In this document: positions 8,260 to 17,420 of the stretch, in pieces
How positions within the stretch are numbered: the stretch's first letter is position 1
Layout: each line of letters starts with the position of its first letter
NCBI GenBank assembly: GCA_949299935.1
Contig: CASGCE010000031.1
Span: forward strand, 1 to 47,642
DNA: 47,642 nucleotides
Direction: 5' to 3'
Source of the DNA: an uncultured bacterium
GTDB lineage: Bacteria; Cyanobacteriota; Vampirovibrionia; Gastranaerophilales; Gastranaerophilaceae
Made by a program: the position numbers and the translations under genes
Notes under the pieces: generated by a model
Database searches by the model: none
What the model was told of the DNA's origin: nothing
Seen by the model: only the letters and a program-made list of their open reading frames with translations

Positions 8260-8812
8260 TACGCTCCTTGTTTATTACATTTTCTAAAGACTTTATAGCA
8301 GCTTCCAAATCATCGTTGATTATTTTATAATCGAAATCTTTTGATCTTTCAAGTTCAATTTTAGCTTCACAAAGTCGTTTTTTAATAGTTTGTTCATCTT
8401 CGGTATGCCTGCCGCGCAAACGATTTTCCAATACTTCATAAGATGGCGGACAAATAAAAATCAGTACAGCTTCAGGCATTTTATTTTTTACCTTCAAAGC
8501 ACCTTGAGTATCAATCTCAAGAATTATATCCTTTCCTTGTTCAAGACATTTACTAATATACTTTTTCTTTGTACCGTAAAAATTACCTGCAAATTCTGCC
8601 CACTCAAGAAATTTATCATTTTCAATGCAATCTTTAAATTCTCCCCTGGATAAGAAAAAATAATTAACACCATCAATTTCACCCGGACGAGGCTCTCTTG
8701 TTGTACAAGAAATGGACAGCATAAACTCAGGATTACGCTCCAAAAATCTTTTCAAAACGGTGCCTTTTCCAACACCTGAGGAACCAGATATTACGTATAA
8801 CTTTTTGTTCAT
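8249..8812 (-). CDS. gmk: Guanylate kinase
   Basis: The 187-residue enzyme phosphorylates GMP to GDP using ATP. It shows the P-loop SGSSGVGKGTV (about 10-20), the GMP-binding SCTTREPRPGE (about 36-46) with GVNYFF, and the lid region RLRGRHTEDEQTIKKRL. The ATG at 8812 is preferred over one at 8821 because a -10 TATAAT (8820-8825) overlaps the earlier codon and ends 7 bases before 8812. There is no Shine-Dalgarno, so the mRNA is probably leaderless. It is the first gene of an operon with coaBC and the Nif3-like gene, overlapping coaBC by 11 bases. Many bacteria place gmk (often with rpoZ) upstream of coaBC; no rpoZ is seen here. Confidence 0.93.
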   Translation of the reverse strand: MNKKLYVISGSSGVGKGTVLKRFLERNPEFMLSISCTTREPRPGEIDGVNYFFLSRGEFKDCIENDKFLEWAEFAGNFYGTKKKYISKCLEQGKDIILEIDTQGALKVKNKMPEAVLIFICPPSYEVLENRLRGRHTEDEQTIKKRLCEAKIELERSKDFDYKIINDDLEAAIKSLENVINKERNDA

Positions 8813-8819
8813 TAAAAAC

Positions 8820-8847
8820 ATTATACAATGAAAAATCTTGTTGTATA
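8820..8847 (-). promoter_or_regulatory. Promoter of gmk, leaderless type
   Basis: On the minus strand a TATACA (8842-8847) is followed after 16 bases by TATAAT (8820-8825). This ends 7 bases before the ATG at 8812. Initiation 7 bases below the -10 would start the RNA at or next to the A of the start codon. Confidence 0.55.
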
Positions 8848-8880
8848 CATATTAAGTAAATTTTCGAAATAATTATAAAT

Positions 8881-8910
8881 AAAAAAGCGGTCCTAAAAGA
8901 CCGCTTTTTT
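8881..8910 (-). terminator. Terminator of the MFS transporter gene
   Basis: A 12-bp perfect stem, AAAAAAGCGGTC with loop CTAAAA, lies just after the MFS stop codon at 8918. Six T close the minus-strand arm. Confidence 0.85.
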
Positions 8911-8917
8911 AAATAAT

Positions 8918-10324
8918 TTAAGCTTTTTTAGCAGCTTTTTTATACTCATCAATTGCAAGAATTGTACATATAAGCAAACAAATTATGCCGGACACCAGCC
9001 AAAAATATATTGCGCCATCCCAATTCTGCTGACCGTTTGAACCAAGCTTGTCAACGAGAAAGCCCGTTCCGCTAGCTGACAAAAATGCCCCGACATAACC
9101 AAAAGTACCGGTGAATCCCGATGCTGCGGATGCGACTTTTTTAGAACTGCTTTCAACTGCACAAAGTCCGCCAATCATCATTTGCGGTCCATATGTAAAT
9201 GCACCTAAAAGCCCTATTATTAAGTAGTTCAGAGAGTTAATCGTATTAAATTTAAGTGCAAGTATTGCAAAAATAACACCAACCAGATATATCAAATTAA
9301 CGGGTGCTCTTTTGCCTTTAAACAATTTATCGGAAATCAATCCGGCACAAACCGTTCCACAAATACCTACAAGCGGCAAAGATGCTATCATATTTGTCGC
9401 CTCTTCCAATTTAATATCTTTTGCATTTTTTAGATACATAATCATCCAATCTTCAGCACCGAACCTGATTATATAAACGAATACGTACGCAATTGCCAAA
9501 AGCCAAATAGTCTTATTACACAAGACATATTTTTTAAATATTTTGGCATAAGACATATCATCCTCTGCCTGTTCATTACAACAATCAAGAACTTTAGCCG
9601 GTTCATTTCTGTACTCCTCAACATCAGGCAAACCAAGAGATTGAGGTCTGTCACGTAATCTTTCATAAAGCCACAAAGCAGTAATTACGGCTAAAACACC
9701 GGGAATAAAAAAGGCTGCTCTCCAGCCAAAGCGTGCGGCAATGTGACCTGCAATTATGAAGCTCAAAAATGTTCCTGTCTGGTGAGAACAAGACCAAAGA
9801 GACCACTTGGTACCACGTTCGGAATTAGAATACCAATAGGTTAAACTTTTTGCAACAGCCGGAAAGCCTGCAGATTGAAACCAACCACTAACTCCCCACA
9901 AAAACGCTAACACCCACAGAAGCACAGTAGCAGTCATTTGTGGACTAAGCCCCAAAAATCCCACTGCAGTCGGAGCCAAAGCAAACAGAATATTTGCAAT
10001 TGCCGTCAGCAAAAGAGCTGTCGGGAAAAACTTTCTAACATCAGACCCGTCAGCTAAAACACCATTAATAAATTTACCAATACCATAAGTCAAATAAAGT
10101 GAGCTGCCTAACAAACCCAATTCCGTTGCCGAATAACCGAACTCATCCATAATTCCCGGCAATGCAACGGCAATATTTTTCTTACACAAGTAAAATGCCG
10201 TGTATCCTATAAAACACGCATAAAAAATTCTCAAACGCCAATGTGAATACATTGACTTAACTTTTCCTTCATCTGCAATAGTTTGTATAAGAGGAGGCTC
10301 CTTAAAAAATTCTTTCAATCCCAT
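8918..10324 (-). CDS. MFS transporter, organophosphate:phosphate antiporter type (UhpC/UhpT/GlpT-like)
   Basis: The 468-residue membrane protein has about 12 hydrophobic segments in two halves, separated by a charged loop near residues 220-250. The region after TM1 (CKKNIAVALPGIMDEFGYS), SLYLTYGIGKFINGVLAD, and AGFPAVAKSLTYWYSNSERGTKWSLWSCSHQ split over TM4-5 are typical of the family that exchanges sugar phosphates or glycerol 3-phosphate for inorganic phosphate. In E. coli, UhpC is a sensor rather than a transporter. No uhpAB-like kinase pair is adjacent, so transport is more likely. It follows the DnaQ-like gene by 2 bases and ends at a clear terminator. The substrate cannot be read from the sequence. 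Confidence 0.82.
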   Translation of the reverse strand: MGLKEFFKEPPLIQTIADEGKVKSMYSHWRLRIFYACFIGYTAFYLCKKNIAVALPGIMDEFGYSATELGLLGSSLYLTYGIGKFINGVLADGSDVRKFFPTALLLTAIANILFALAPTAVGFLGLSPQMTATVLLWVLAFLWGVSGWFQSAGFPAVAKSLTYWYSNSERGTKWSLWSCSHQTGTFLSFIIAGHIAARFGWRAAFFIPGVLAVITALWLYERLRDRPQSLGLPDVEEYRNEPAKVLDCCNEQAEDDMSYAKIFKKYVLCNKTIWLLAIAYVFVYIIRFGAEDWMIMYLKNAKDIKLEEATNMIASLPLVGICGTVCAGLISDKLFKGKRAPVNLIYLVGVIFAILALKFNTINSLNYLIIGLLGAFTYGPQMMIGGLCAVESSSKKVASAASGFTGTFGYVGAFLSASGTGFLVDKLGSNGQQNWDGAIYFWLVSGIICLLICTILAIDEYKKAAKKA

Positions 10325-10326
10325 AA

Positions 10327-11241
10327 CTACTTATTCCTTATTATTTGTATATTCCTAGTCTCTGTAAGCTCTTGTCTGGCATTTTTTATTATATCTCTTT
10401 TTTCTTCATCCAGTGAATGTCCGCAAACTAATCTGTCTATAAAACCTGTATTTAGTTTAACAGCTTTATCAAAAGCACCGATTTCACTAAGAGTTTCCTT
10501 GATTGCCGCCAAATCATATCCAAATGTCAATTTGGAATTGTATGTCAATATTTCTCCTGATTGAGAGGTTATAGGCTGACCGCCTTGTTCAAAATACAAT
10601 TTAAATACAGATTTCAAATCCTGTAACTCAGATTGCAAAGTATTGACAGTCTGCTGAATTCTTAAAAATCTTTCAAACAAATACTCAACATTATCAAGCT
10701 GTTTAACTTCCCAGTCATACTTTTGCAAATACAATTTTTTCAACTTTGGGTAAGCAAGCGCTAAACCCATTGCATCGGCCATAGCTCTATGATGATTATT
10801 AAGCTCAACATTAAACTTATCGGTTAACGCTTCCAATCCGTGTGACTCCAATTCCGGATAAATCTCCTTAAACATCTGCTGAGTATCAATCCTTGGATTT
10901 TCAATAGTTTTTCCAACAACCCTTAAGGCTGCTTCATTTAAAAACGTATAATCAAAAATGGCATTGTGCGCAACGATAGGGTAATCCCCTATAAATTCAA
11001 GAATTTTAGGCATAACCTCTTTTTCTGTTGGTGCATCCTCGACCATGTCAGAGGTAATGCCATGAATTGCAATACTTGATTTTCTAATATGCTGCTGAGG
11101 ATTAATAAGCGTTTGAAATACGTCCATCACCTTACCGTTTTCAAGTCTCACACCGGCAAATTCGACCATCTTCTCCTTAGTATAATCCAAACCGGTAGTT
11201 TCAGTATCAAGAACTATTTCTATTATTTTTTTTCTTGTCAT
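10327..11241 (-). CDS. DnaQ-like 3'-5' exonuclease with C-terminal helical extension
   Basis: The 304-residue product has the DEDDh exonuclease motifs: DTETTG (about 12-17) for Exo I, HNAIFDYTFL (about 94-103) for Exo II, and HHRAMADA (about 150-157) for Exo III. This matches the proofreading epsilon subunit of DNA polymerase III and related stand-alone nucleases. About 130 residues follow the domain (from LYLQKYDWEV), mostly helical and charged, unlike the short clamp-binding tail of E. coli DnaQ. It could serve polymerase proofreading, repair or RNA turnover. It is the first gene of a pair with the MFS transporter (2-base gap) and is divergent from trxA. AGGG lies 9 bases before the ATG. 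Confidence 0.85.
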   Translation of the reverse strand: MTRKKIIEIVLDTETTGLDYTKEKMVEFAGVRLENGKVMDVFQTLINPQQHIRKSSIAIHGITSDMVEDAPTEKEVMPKILEFIGDYPIVAHNAIFDYTFLNEAALRVVGKTIENPRIDTQQMFKEIYPELESHGLEALTDKFNVELNNHHRAMADAMGLALAYPKLKKLYLQKYDWEVKQLDNVEYLFERFLRIQQTVNTLQSELQDLKSVFKLYFEQGGQPITSQSGEILTYNSKLTFGYDLAAIKETLSEIGAFDKAVKLNTGFIDRLVCGHSLDEEKRDIIKNARQELTETRNIQIIRNK

Positions 11242-11292
11242 CTTGTTACCCTATTGCAATCTATTAAGATAATAGCACAAAAAAAAAATCTG

Positions 11293-11301
11293 TGATAAAA
11301 T
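11293..11301 (+). promoter_or_regulatory. Extended -10 of trxA
   Basis: TGATAAAAT (TG at 11293-11294, hexamer 11296-11301) stands 25 bases before the trxA ATG. An A-rich run precedes it in place of a -35. Confidence 0.5.
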
Positions 11302-11326
11302 AGCGTATGTAAAAAAAGGAGAAGTC

Positions 11327-11650
11327 ATGTCAAATGCAATAGAAATTAATGATACGTCATTCGAACAAGAAGTTTTAACTTGTGAAAAGCCTGTTGTAGT
11401 AGATTTTTGGGCACCATGGTGCGGACCATGCAGAAAACTCGGACCTATTTTGGATGAAGTTTCTGAAGAACTGGGTGATAAAGTAAAAGTTGTAAAAGTT
11501 AATACTGATGAGAATTTAAAAACTGCCCAAGATTATTCAATAAGCGGATTACCGAGTTTATTAGTTTTCAAAGGCGGAAAAGCTGTAGAAAGGCTGGTAG
11601 GTTTAATGCCAAAATCAACAATTCTTTCAAATATCGAAAAACATATATAA
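11327..11650 (+). CDS. trxA: Thioredoxin
   Basis: The 107-residue protein is of normal length for thioredoxin 1. It has the redox site WAPWCGPCRKL (about 28-38, Cys-Gly-Pro-Cys), the cis-proline segment SGLPSLLVFKGG (about 72-83) and the usual C-terminal helix. It reduces disulfides of cytoplasmic proteins such as ribonucleotide reductase, using electrons from thioredoxin reductase, which is not in the window. AAAGGAG lies 6 bases before the ATG. It is monocistronic, with its own promoter and a terminator just downstream. Confidence 0.96.
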   Translation: MSNAIEINDTSFEQEVLTCEKPVVVDFWAPWCGPCRKLGPILDEVSEELGDKVKVVKVNTDENLKTAQDYSISGLPSLLVFKGGKAVERLVGLMPKSTILSNIEKHI

Positions 11651-11671
11651 CAAAACGCTTAAAAATATCAA

Positions 11672-11700
11672 AAAAGGACTGCAAATTTGCAGTTCTTTTT
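11672..11700 (+). terminator. Terminator of trxA
   Basis: AAAAGGACTGCAAA pairs with TTTGCAGTTCTTTT with one G-T wobble, followed by a run of T. It lies about 20 bases after the trxA stop codon. Confidence 0.85.
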
Positions 11701-11721
11701 TGTTACATTGTGTAACAAAAA
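11696..11721. promoter_or_regulatory. Perfect inverted repeat upstream of the 1479-residue protein gene
   Basis: Two 11-base arms, TTTTTGTTACA and TGTAACAAAAA, are separated by TTG. The repeat lies between the trxA terminator and the next gene, about 25 bases before a possible -10 CATAAT (11747-11752). It could be an operator or an extra hairpin. The arm TGTTACA also occurs at 329-335, upstream of the TolC-like gene. Confidence 0.4.
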
Positions 11722-11782
11722 AGCTTTTTGTTTAAAGTTTACGGGCCATAATACCGACAAATAAAACAAAGGAAAGGTATAC

Positions 11783-14700
11783 ATGGTTCTTAAAATCACA
11801 GATTTAAGAAAACAATATGGTATTAATCCTACGTTTGAAACAGAGGATGAGGCTTTAGCGTACGAACAGGAACGTCAAAGATCATACGAAGAACGTGTTG
11901 CAGCAAAAGTACAAGAACTAAAAGACCTTTATAATTCAAATCCGGAAAAATACAGAAAATTTCGTAATTTTAGGGAAGACGACTGGATAGAGTATGCAAA
12001 AATTTGCATTAATTATGAAAACTCATCAAGATTAAAGTATTCACTAGAGGGTCTTCCGTCCATAACGAATGACCCTGAAGCAGCAAAATGGATAGGTTTC
12101 TCTTACGAAGAAATTTTACAGATGGAGGCTAATGGAGTACTTATTCCTAAAGTTGTATTAGACTGGGCACACTCAATGCAAGACAGTGACGTAACGGCAT
12201 ATGAAATTAACGGAGATTCAGCTGCTACGGAAGAAACTGAAGAAACCGGAGTAGATTCTGATAACATGGAGTTTTTTAAACTTCAGAAGAAAACCCAGAC
12301 CTTGAGCAATAAGTCAAAAGCAGCACAGGAAGAAACCAACCAAAATTTCGAAACTTTCAAAGAGATTGCGGAGAAGGCTGAACAAATCAAACATGAACAA
12401 GAAACAACTAAAAAAGATTCTCTTAAACAAATTGAGGAATTAACAAAAGAGTGGGAAGAAATTTCCACCAGAGTTAAAAATGGTGACAAATTAACTGAAA
12501 CAGAGCAAAAACGCTACAAAGAATTAGGCTCGCTACTCAATGGTAAAGACGGTGAACTTACCGCAGAAATTCAAACATCGAGTGATGATTTACAAACATT
12601 AATAAATTCAATGGACGGTTTGGATAGCGAAATTCTAACAAACATTGAGCTTGGAGATGAAACTAACGAAGCTGCAAAACAACTTTCTTTATACGAGAAA
12701 AGTTATGATAGAAAAAACACACAAAACAATTCCATCATTGACGTAACAACCGGTGATATTAAAAACCTTTTACAAACAGGTAAAGGTAAAGATATTGCAA
12801 AAGAAGCCATTGAAAACAGTAATAATCTGATAGAATTTTCCAATACTTTAGATCAACAGTTAATGATGAATCAATATGCATCATTATATGAGTTTGCCCA
12901 AATTTTCACACAGACATCAGCAGAAACCCTCACAAATACAAAAGAGATATTAGGCGACGATTTCAATAAACCAACAGATGAAATTAACGAGCAATTAGAT
13001 GTCACAACAGGTATGACAAACGCCGAAAAAGAGCGTGCAAACCTTGAAGCAAAAGGAGCAAATCTGCCGGATCAAGCAACATACTTCAAGGAAAAAAGTA
13101 TTGAAGCAACAAACAATTCTGATAATTCAATATCAAAATTATCAGTTACACAGTGGAATGCTCAAAAGGAAAAAGACCAAAGTCAAGCATTGACAGATAA
13201 AGTAGTTGAAGAAATGACTTCCGTAAAAGAAGAAGCCGATAAATTAACTGAAAAGAAGGAAAAAGCTGAAGAAAACAAAGAAAAAACTGCGGATGCGGAA
13301 AAATTATTAAATCAAAACGGGAATTCGTCCAAAGTTAGTCAAATACAAGGTAATGACCAAAATCCCGACGAAGAAGAATTCACAGAGGAAGATCAAAAAA
13401 CTCTTGATAAATTAAACAATCAATTAAAAATGACCGGTACTGACAGTCAGCAAAAGTTATACCAAGCATTAACAAACATAAACAACTTGGAAGAATTTCT
13501 ATATACAGAAGACTTTACGGGATCAAACGCAATTGATTACGGCAAAGTTACACAAGCAGTAGGTGAAGATTTAGTACAATATGCACCTAACTCAGCTATA
13601 TATCCAATATTGTATGCTCTTGGAATTATAACAGAAAACACAGGTTTTAAATCAGAAAAAACCGGCATTAAGAATAATGAATCATATAAATCCACTGCAT
13701 TAAGTTTAAATTTGGCAAATGTATCTATAGGGCAAAATCAAATTTCAATACAAGGCATAACCAATGTTGAAGCGATAAAATTTTACACTGAGGAGGAAAA
13801 TGGAACTGAAACCGGAGCAAATGAAGAATCCCCGGAAAACACAGGTGAACAAGTCGATGAAGCACAAAACAACGAAGTAACAGGCACCTTTGATGAAACA
13901 GAAGCAACCCAAAACACTGCTAACACAGGTCAAAACGAGCTAAATTCATTCAATGAACAAACTTTCGGCGATGGACAAACATACCCGAGTAACGTAATAA
14001 CCGTTGGTATTTCTTCAACAGAAGCAGATGTTGTTACAGAAACTTTAGACGAAGGAGTGGAAACTGAAACAGAAACTCAACAAGACAGTGACGAAACTTA
14101 CGAAACAAACACAACGGTTCCTGTAGGTAATAAAGAAGGATTAGATAATGCTAATGACAAAGAAGAAGTTTCGACCGACGATGCAGAAAATAACATAAAA
14201 GGGATTAAAACAACTACCGAAGAGGAAAATGCAGATTCAATAGCCAAAAAAGACGAAACCGAAAAAACAGAAGCACAACTTGAAAAAGAGATGAAAAATC
14301 TCGAAAAAAATATGCAAAAAGATCAGAAAGAGTTGGAGAAAATCGCTAAAGAATCAGAAAAAATCATGCGAGAAAAACAACAACTTGCTGCTGAATTTGA
14401 AACACTAAACGCTCAAAACGAAGAAATCATAGCACGCGACGAAGCAAAACAAAATTCAACAGCAGCTATGGCGCTACCACCACAAGGGGGGCTTTTAAAC
14501 AGCAATGCTCAAGAAAATAATATGGCTGTTGCTGGTGATGACAGCTCTACTTTGGAGACTAACCAAGGTAGAATTGTTACTATATCTTCAAGATTCAAAA
14601 CTCTTGATAAAAAACTAAATTTAAACAAAACTAAAGTAAGGAATATAGGAACAACTTCAAGAAAACGACACGCAAAATTTGAAAAACTTGCAAAAGAAAA

Positions 14701-16222
14701 GGCTGCAGTAATCAAAGAGTATCAAAAAAAAGAAGAAGCGAAACAGGCAAAAGTTGAAAAATCACTTGCAGTTGTCAAAATAGCAAACAATATATTTTCA
14801 ATAACAATGTCCTTAGGAACAATTCTTATGGCATGGCCGGTAACATTTGCAGCAGGTCAAATTTTGTTTAATATCGGGTTATACGGTATATTATTCTGTG
14901 CATTAGTTAAAAGTACCGTACTGATGGCAAATGGTAACTTTAAAGAAGCTTTTGTAACCATGGGTATGGCGGCAATACAAATTGCCACATCAATGGTACC
15001 AGGTGCAGGTGCAGCAGCAAATGCGGCAACAGCAACATTGACAAATGCTACACAGGCTGTAGGCGCCGGTTTGAATATTGTTAGTTCAATGGCAGATACT
15101 GCAGCGCAAGGACAAACACTTGCCGGCAAAGAACAAAGCGGTTACTTGAATACAGTTTCGCAGGTTGCTGGTGCAGCTTCGACTTTAACAAATATTGCAG
15201 GCGGATTTACAAAAAGCGGAGATACCATAAATAAAGCAACTAAAGAGGTTGTCAACAAAGGTACAAGTTCTGCTTTCAAACAGGGCTCTGATTTTGAAAA
15301 AGCATTACAAATAAGCCAGGCTACAGGAACAACACTTTCAACAACCGCTCAAATCCGCAGTATTATAAAACAATCAGATGGCAACGATCCGGATTTGTTT
15401 GAAAAAATTTTAAATACTATCGGGTTTTCAATATCAACAGCAGCCTCTTTGGGACAAATTGGTATCAAAATTTCCGAAGCTGCCGCCAATAAAAAAGAAC
15501 TTAAAAATGATAAAGCTAATCAATCAGAAGATGAACTCTCTGAAAATATTGACGACAAACAAAAAACAGAAGATGAAATTCAAGAAAACAAGAATGATGT
15601 AAACGAAGTTTTAAATGAACAAAACCCCGACGACTTCACAGAAATTTCCGAAGCACAAATTCAAGAAACAGAATTACAAGATACAGTAAAAGAAACTTTT
15701 TCCGAATTGGAAAAAATAGATGCGGCTATTGATCCTGAAACACAACAAGCAATTGAAAATGCACAGATTCAAGATACAGCTGATGAACAAGCTGTTCAAC
15801 AAGTTGAGGAAAATCAAATTGTTTCAACAGATGACCAAAATGAAGAAATTCAGTCTTCAAATGTTGATAATGAAACAGGTACAACAGATAAAATTGCCAC
15901 AGACGAAACGGATGAAAAAGTTGAAGCAACATCTCAAACAGACAACAAATCCGAACAGGAAACAAATGAAAGTGATAATTCTTCAGATAAAGAATTAGAT
16001 GATGAAGAAAAAAGACAAAAACTTGATATCGGCAAATCAATAGTTGAAGCAGGCAACCAAGGGCTACAATTATTATCAGCAGTACAAAGTACAAGCGAGC
16101 AGCCTGAAACAGAAGAACAAAGAAATGTTCTTAAATTATCAAATATGAGAAAGGGTAAATCTTTAATAAGAAAGATTAAAAAACGCAGAAAAGCTTTGTA
16201 CGGCTATTCAATGAACACATAA
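11783..16222 (+). CDS. Very large coiled-coil protein with one hydrophobic Ala/Gly-rich core; function unknown
   Basis: I do not recognise a family for this 1479-residue acidic protein. It has no signal peptide. Residues 1-150 form a compact, aromatic-rich start. About 160-520 and 830-990 are Lys/Glu/Gln-rich heptads typical of coiled coils. About 670-830 is a low-complexity Glu/Thr/Asn stretch. About 995-1125 is the only hydrophobic part (segments such as TILMAWPVTFAAGQILF, then an Ala/Gly/Thr-rich run ending near MADTAAQGQ). About 1240-1440 is again acidic and Gln-rich, and the tail is basic (KSLIRKIKKRRKALYGY). This layout (coiled coil, hydrophobic hairpin, coiled coil) recalls pore-forming translocators and some large effectors, but that is only an architectural likeness. 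AAAGG lies just before the ATG. It is convergent with the pentapeptide gene. Confidence 0.75.
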   Translation: MVLKITDLRKQYGINPTFETEDEALAYEQERQRSYEERVAAKVQELKDLYNSNPEKYRKFRNFREDDWIEYAKICINYENSSRLKYSLEGLPSITNDPEAAKWIGFSYEEILQMEANGVLIPKVVLDWAHSMQDSDVTAYEINGDSAATEETEETGVDSDNMEFFKLQKKTQTLSNKSKAAQEETNQNFETFKEIAEKAEQIKHEQETTKKDSLKQIEELTKEWEEISTRVKNGDKLTETEQKRYKELGSLLNGKDGELTAEIQTSSDDLQTLINSMDGLDSEILTNIELGDETNEAAKQLSLYEKSYDRKNTQNNSIIDVTTGDIKNLLQTGKGKDIAKEAIENSNNLIEFSNTLDQQLMMNQYASLYEFAQIFTQTSAETLTNTKEILGDDFNKPTDEINEQLDVTTGMTNAEKERANLEAKGANLPDQATYFKEKSIEATNNSDNSISKLSVTQWNAQKEKDQSQALTDKVVEEMTSVKEEADKLTEKKEKAEENKEKTADAEKLLNQNGNSSKVSQIQGNDQNPDEEEFTEEDQKTLDKLNNQLKMTGTDSQQKLYQALTNINNLEEFLYTEDFTGSNAIDYGKVTQAVGEDLVQYAPNSAIYPILYALGIITENTGFKSEKTGIKNNESYKSTALSLNLANVSIGQNQISIQGITNVEAIKFYTEEENGTETGANEESPENTGEQVDEAQNNEVTGTFDETEATQNTANTGQNELNSFNEQTFGDGQTYPSNVITVGISSTEADVVTETLDEGVETETETQQDSDETYETNTTVPVGNKEGLDNANDKEEVSTDDAENNIKGIKTTTEEENADSIAKKDETEKTEAQLEKEMKNLEKNMQKDQKELEKIAKESEKIMREKQQLAAEFETLNAQNEEIIARDEAKQNSTAAMALPPQGGLLNSNAQENNMAVAGDDSSTLETNQGRIVTISSRFKTLDKKLNLNKTKVRNIGTTSRKRHAKFEKLAKEKAAVIKEYQKKEEAKQAKVEKSLAVVKIANNIFSITMSLGTILMAWPVTFAAGQILFNIGLYGILFCALVKSTVLMANGNFKEAFVTMGMAAIQIATSMVPGAGAAANAATATLTNATQAVGAGLNIVSSMADTAAQGQTLAGKEQSGYLNTVSQVAGAASTLTNIAGGFTKSGDTINKATKEVVNKGTSSAFKQGSDFEKALQISQATGTTLSTTAQIRSIIKQSDGNDPDLFEKILNTIGFSISTAASLGQIGIKISEAAANKKELKNDKANQSEDELSENIDDKQKTEDEIQENKNDVNEVLNEQNPDDFTEISEAQIQETELQDTVKETFSELEKIDAAIDPETQQAIENAQIQDTADEQAVQQVEENQIVSTDDQNEEIQSSNVDNETGTTDKIATDETDEKVEATSQTDNKSEQETNESDNSSDKELDDEEKRQKLDIGKSIVEAGNQGLQLLSAVQSTSEQPETEEQRNVLKLSNMRKGKSLIRKIKKRRKALYGYSMNT

Positions 16223-16256
16223 AATTTACCCGAATGAAATTTTTAACCTCATTTTT

Positions 16257-16790
16257 CTAATAATCACTTATTTGTTGAACATCATCTTCATCTTTTAGTG
16301 AAGACAAATCTTCGTGAGTGGTTACATCAAAATCTTCAGGCAGCAATTCATCATCAGGCCAAATTGTATCGGAATCATATCTTGAAGAATGTAAATTATA
16401 TGACGCCGTAAAATCAGAATTGCTAAGATCAGACTCCGAAAATATACACCCGGCAAGATCACAATCAGTAAAATTACAATAAGTCATCTCAGCATAACTG
16501 CAATCTGCACCCGTCATCAAACTTTCCGTAAAATCACATTCCAAAACTCTCGCTCTGGTAAAATCTACCGATGTTAAATCAGAATTGGTAAAATTGACAA
16601 AGGATAAGCTGCAATCCGCAAATGAACTTGAATTTAAGTCCACATCAGAAAAATCAATCTCTCTTAATACAATTCCGGAAAAGTCTGTTTCACTTAAATC
16701 AACTTCCTCTTGTTCGTATTTCCATTCATTAAATTTTTCAGGATTTTTTCTCAATAAATCAACTAATTCTTCTTTTGTATAATCTATCAT
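16257..16790 (-). CDS. Pentapeptide repeat protein
   Basis: The 177-residue product has roughly twenty tandem five-residue units of the A(D/N)LXX kind between about 30 and 135, for example DFSGI, DFSDV, DLNSS, SFADC, NFTNS, DLTSV, DFTRA, DFTES. These fold into a right-handed quadrilateral beta helix. The repeats are unusually acidic. A helical N-terminus (EELVDLLRKNPEKFNEWK) precedes and an acidic tail follows. AAGGAG stands 6 bases before the ATG. The gene starts 10 bases after the stop of a response regulator and is the last gene of the signalling operon. It may be a protein-binding partner of that system. A DNA-gyrase-protecting Qnr role is possible by fold only. Confidence 0.85.
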   Translation of the reverse strand: MIDYTKEELVDLLRKNPEKFNEWKYEQEEVDLSETDFSGIVLREIDFSDVDLNSSSFADCSLSFVNFTNSDLTSVDFTRARVLECDFTESLMTGADCSYAEMTYCNFTDCDLAGCIFSESDLSNSDFTASYNLHSSRYDSDTIWPDDELLPEDFDVTTHEDLSSLKDEDDVQQISDY

Positions 16791-16800
16791 TACATTCTCC

Positions 16801-17412
16801 TTAACTTTCTATCAAATTCATCTGAATTGCCAGTAAAACCGCCTGCGTTCGGTTTGTAACCTTTAGTTTCTTAAAGATACTATTCATATGGCTCTTTACG
16901 GTTACTTCGCTTAAAACTAATTGTTCAGCAATTTCTCTGTTATTGGCTCCTTTTGCAACCAACTGCAACACCTCTTTTTCTCGCAAAGTTAACGTTTGCA
17001 TTGGCTTGTCAGCAGATTTGAAGGGCAATTCGGCAAGTAAACCTTCCTGACGTCTTACACGTCGTAACACAGCTTCCATCCTGGCTAAAAGATTTTGCAG
17101 TATAAATGGCTTTATTATATAGTCATCAGCACCGTTTCTGAGACCGGCAACCATTTTTTGTTCTTCATCTACTGCTGTAATCATTATAACAGGAACATCT
17201 TTTGTTTCAACTTTTTTTCTTATTTCTTTTAGTGTATCCCAACCATTCATATTAGGCATCATTACGTCAAGTAAAATAATATCAAACTTGTTTTGATCTA
17301 ATATACTTAGTGCCTGTATCCCATCGGCAGCAGTAAAAACTTCATATCCGTAATACGGAAGTGCGTCTTTTAAGTATTTAGGGTTGTCATCGACTAGTAA
17401 TACAGTTGTCAT
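16801..17412 (-). CDS. Response regulator, receiver plus LuxR-type HTH
   Basis: The 203-residue protein has a CheY-like receiver (about 1-120): LLVDDN with the acidic pair, phosphoacceptor Asp in DIILLDVMMPNMNG near residue 50, the Thr of MITA near 81, and Lys in DDYIIKPF near 104. The last motif is more like OmpR-class than NarL-class receivers. A GerE/LuxR HTH follows (about 138-200: LTLREKEVLQLVAKGANNREIA and then TVKSHMNSIFKKL). It is expected to bind DNA when phosphorylated. AAGGA lies 5 bases before the ATG. It sits 8 bases after a second regulator of the same class; no histidine kinase is in the operon. Confidence 0.9.
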   Translation of the reverse strand: MTTVLLVDDNPKYLKDALPYYGYEVFTAADGIQALSILDQNKFDIILLDVMMPNMNGWDTLKEIRKKVETKDVPVIMITAVDEEQKMVAGLRNGADDYIIKPFILQNLLARMEAVLRRVRRQEGLLAELPFKSADKPMQTLTLREKEVLQLVAKGANNREIAEQLVLSEVTVKSHMNSIFKKLKVTNRTQAVLLAIQMNLIES

Positions 17413-17420
17413 ATAATCCT

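Noticed and set aside
14857-15129. Antisense open frames in Ala/Gly-rich or Lys-rich coding parts
   Set aside because: These are composition shadows of the sense gene, with no ribosome site or recognisable domain. The same holds for similar antisense frames across the window.
14770-15150. Type III secretion translocator identity for the 1479-residue protein
   Set aside because: Only the general layout fits. There are no chaperone or apparatus genes nearby and no sequence match that I can see.
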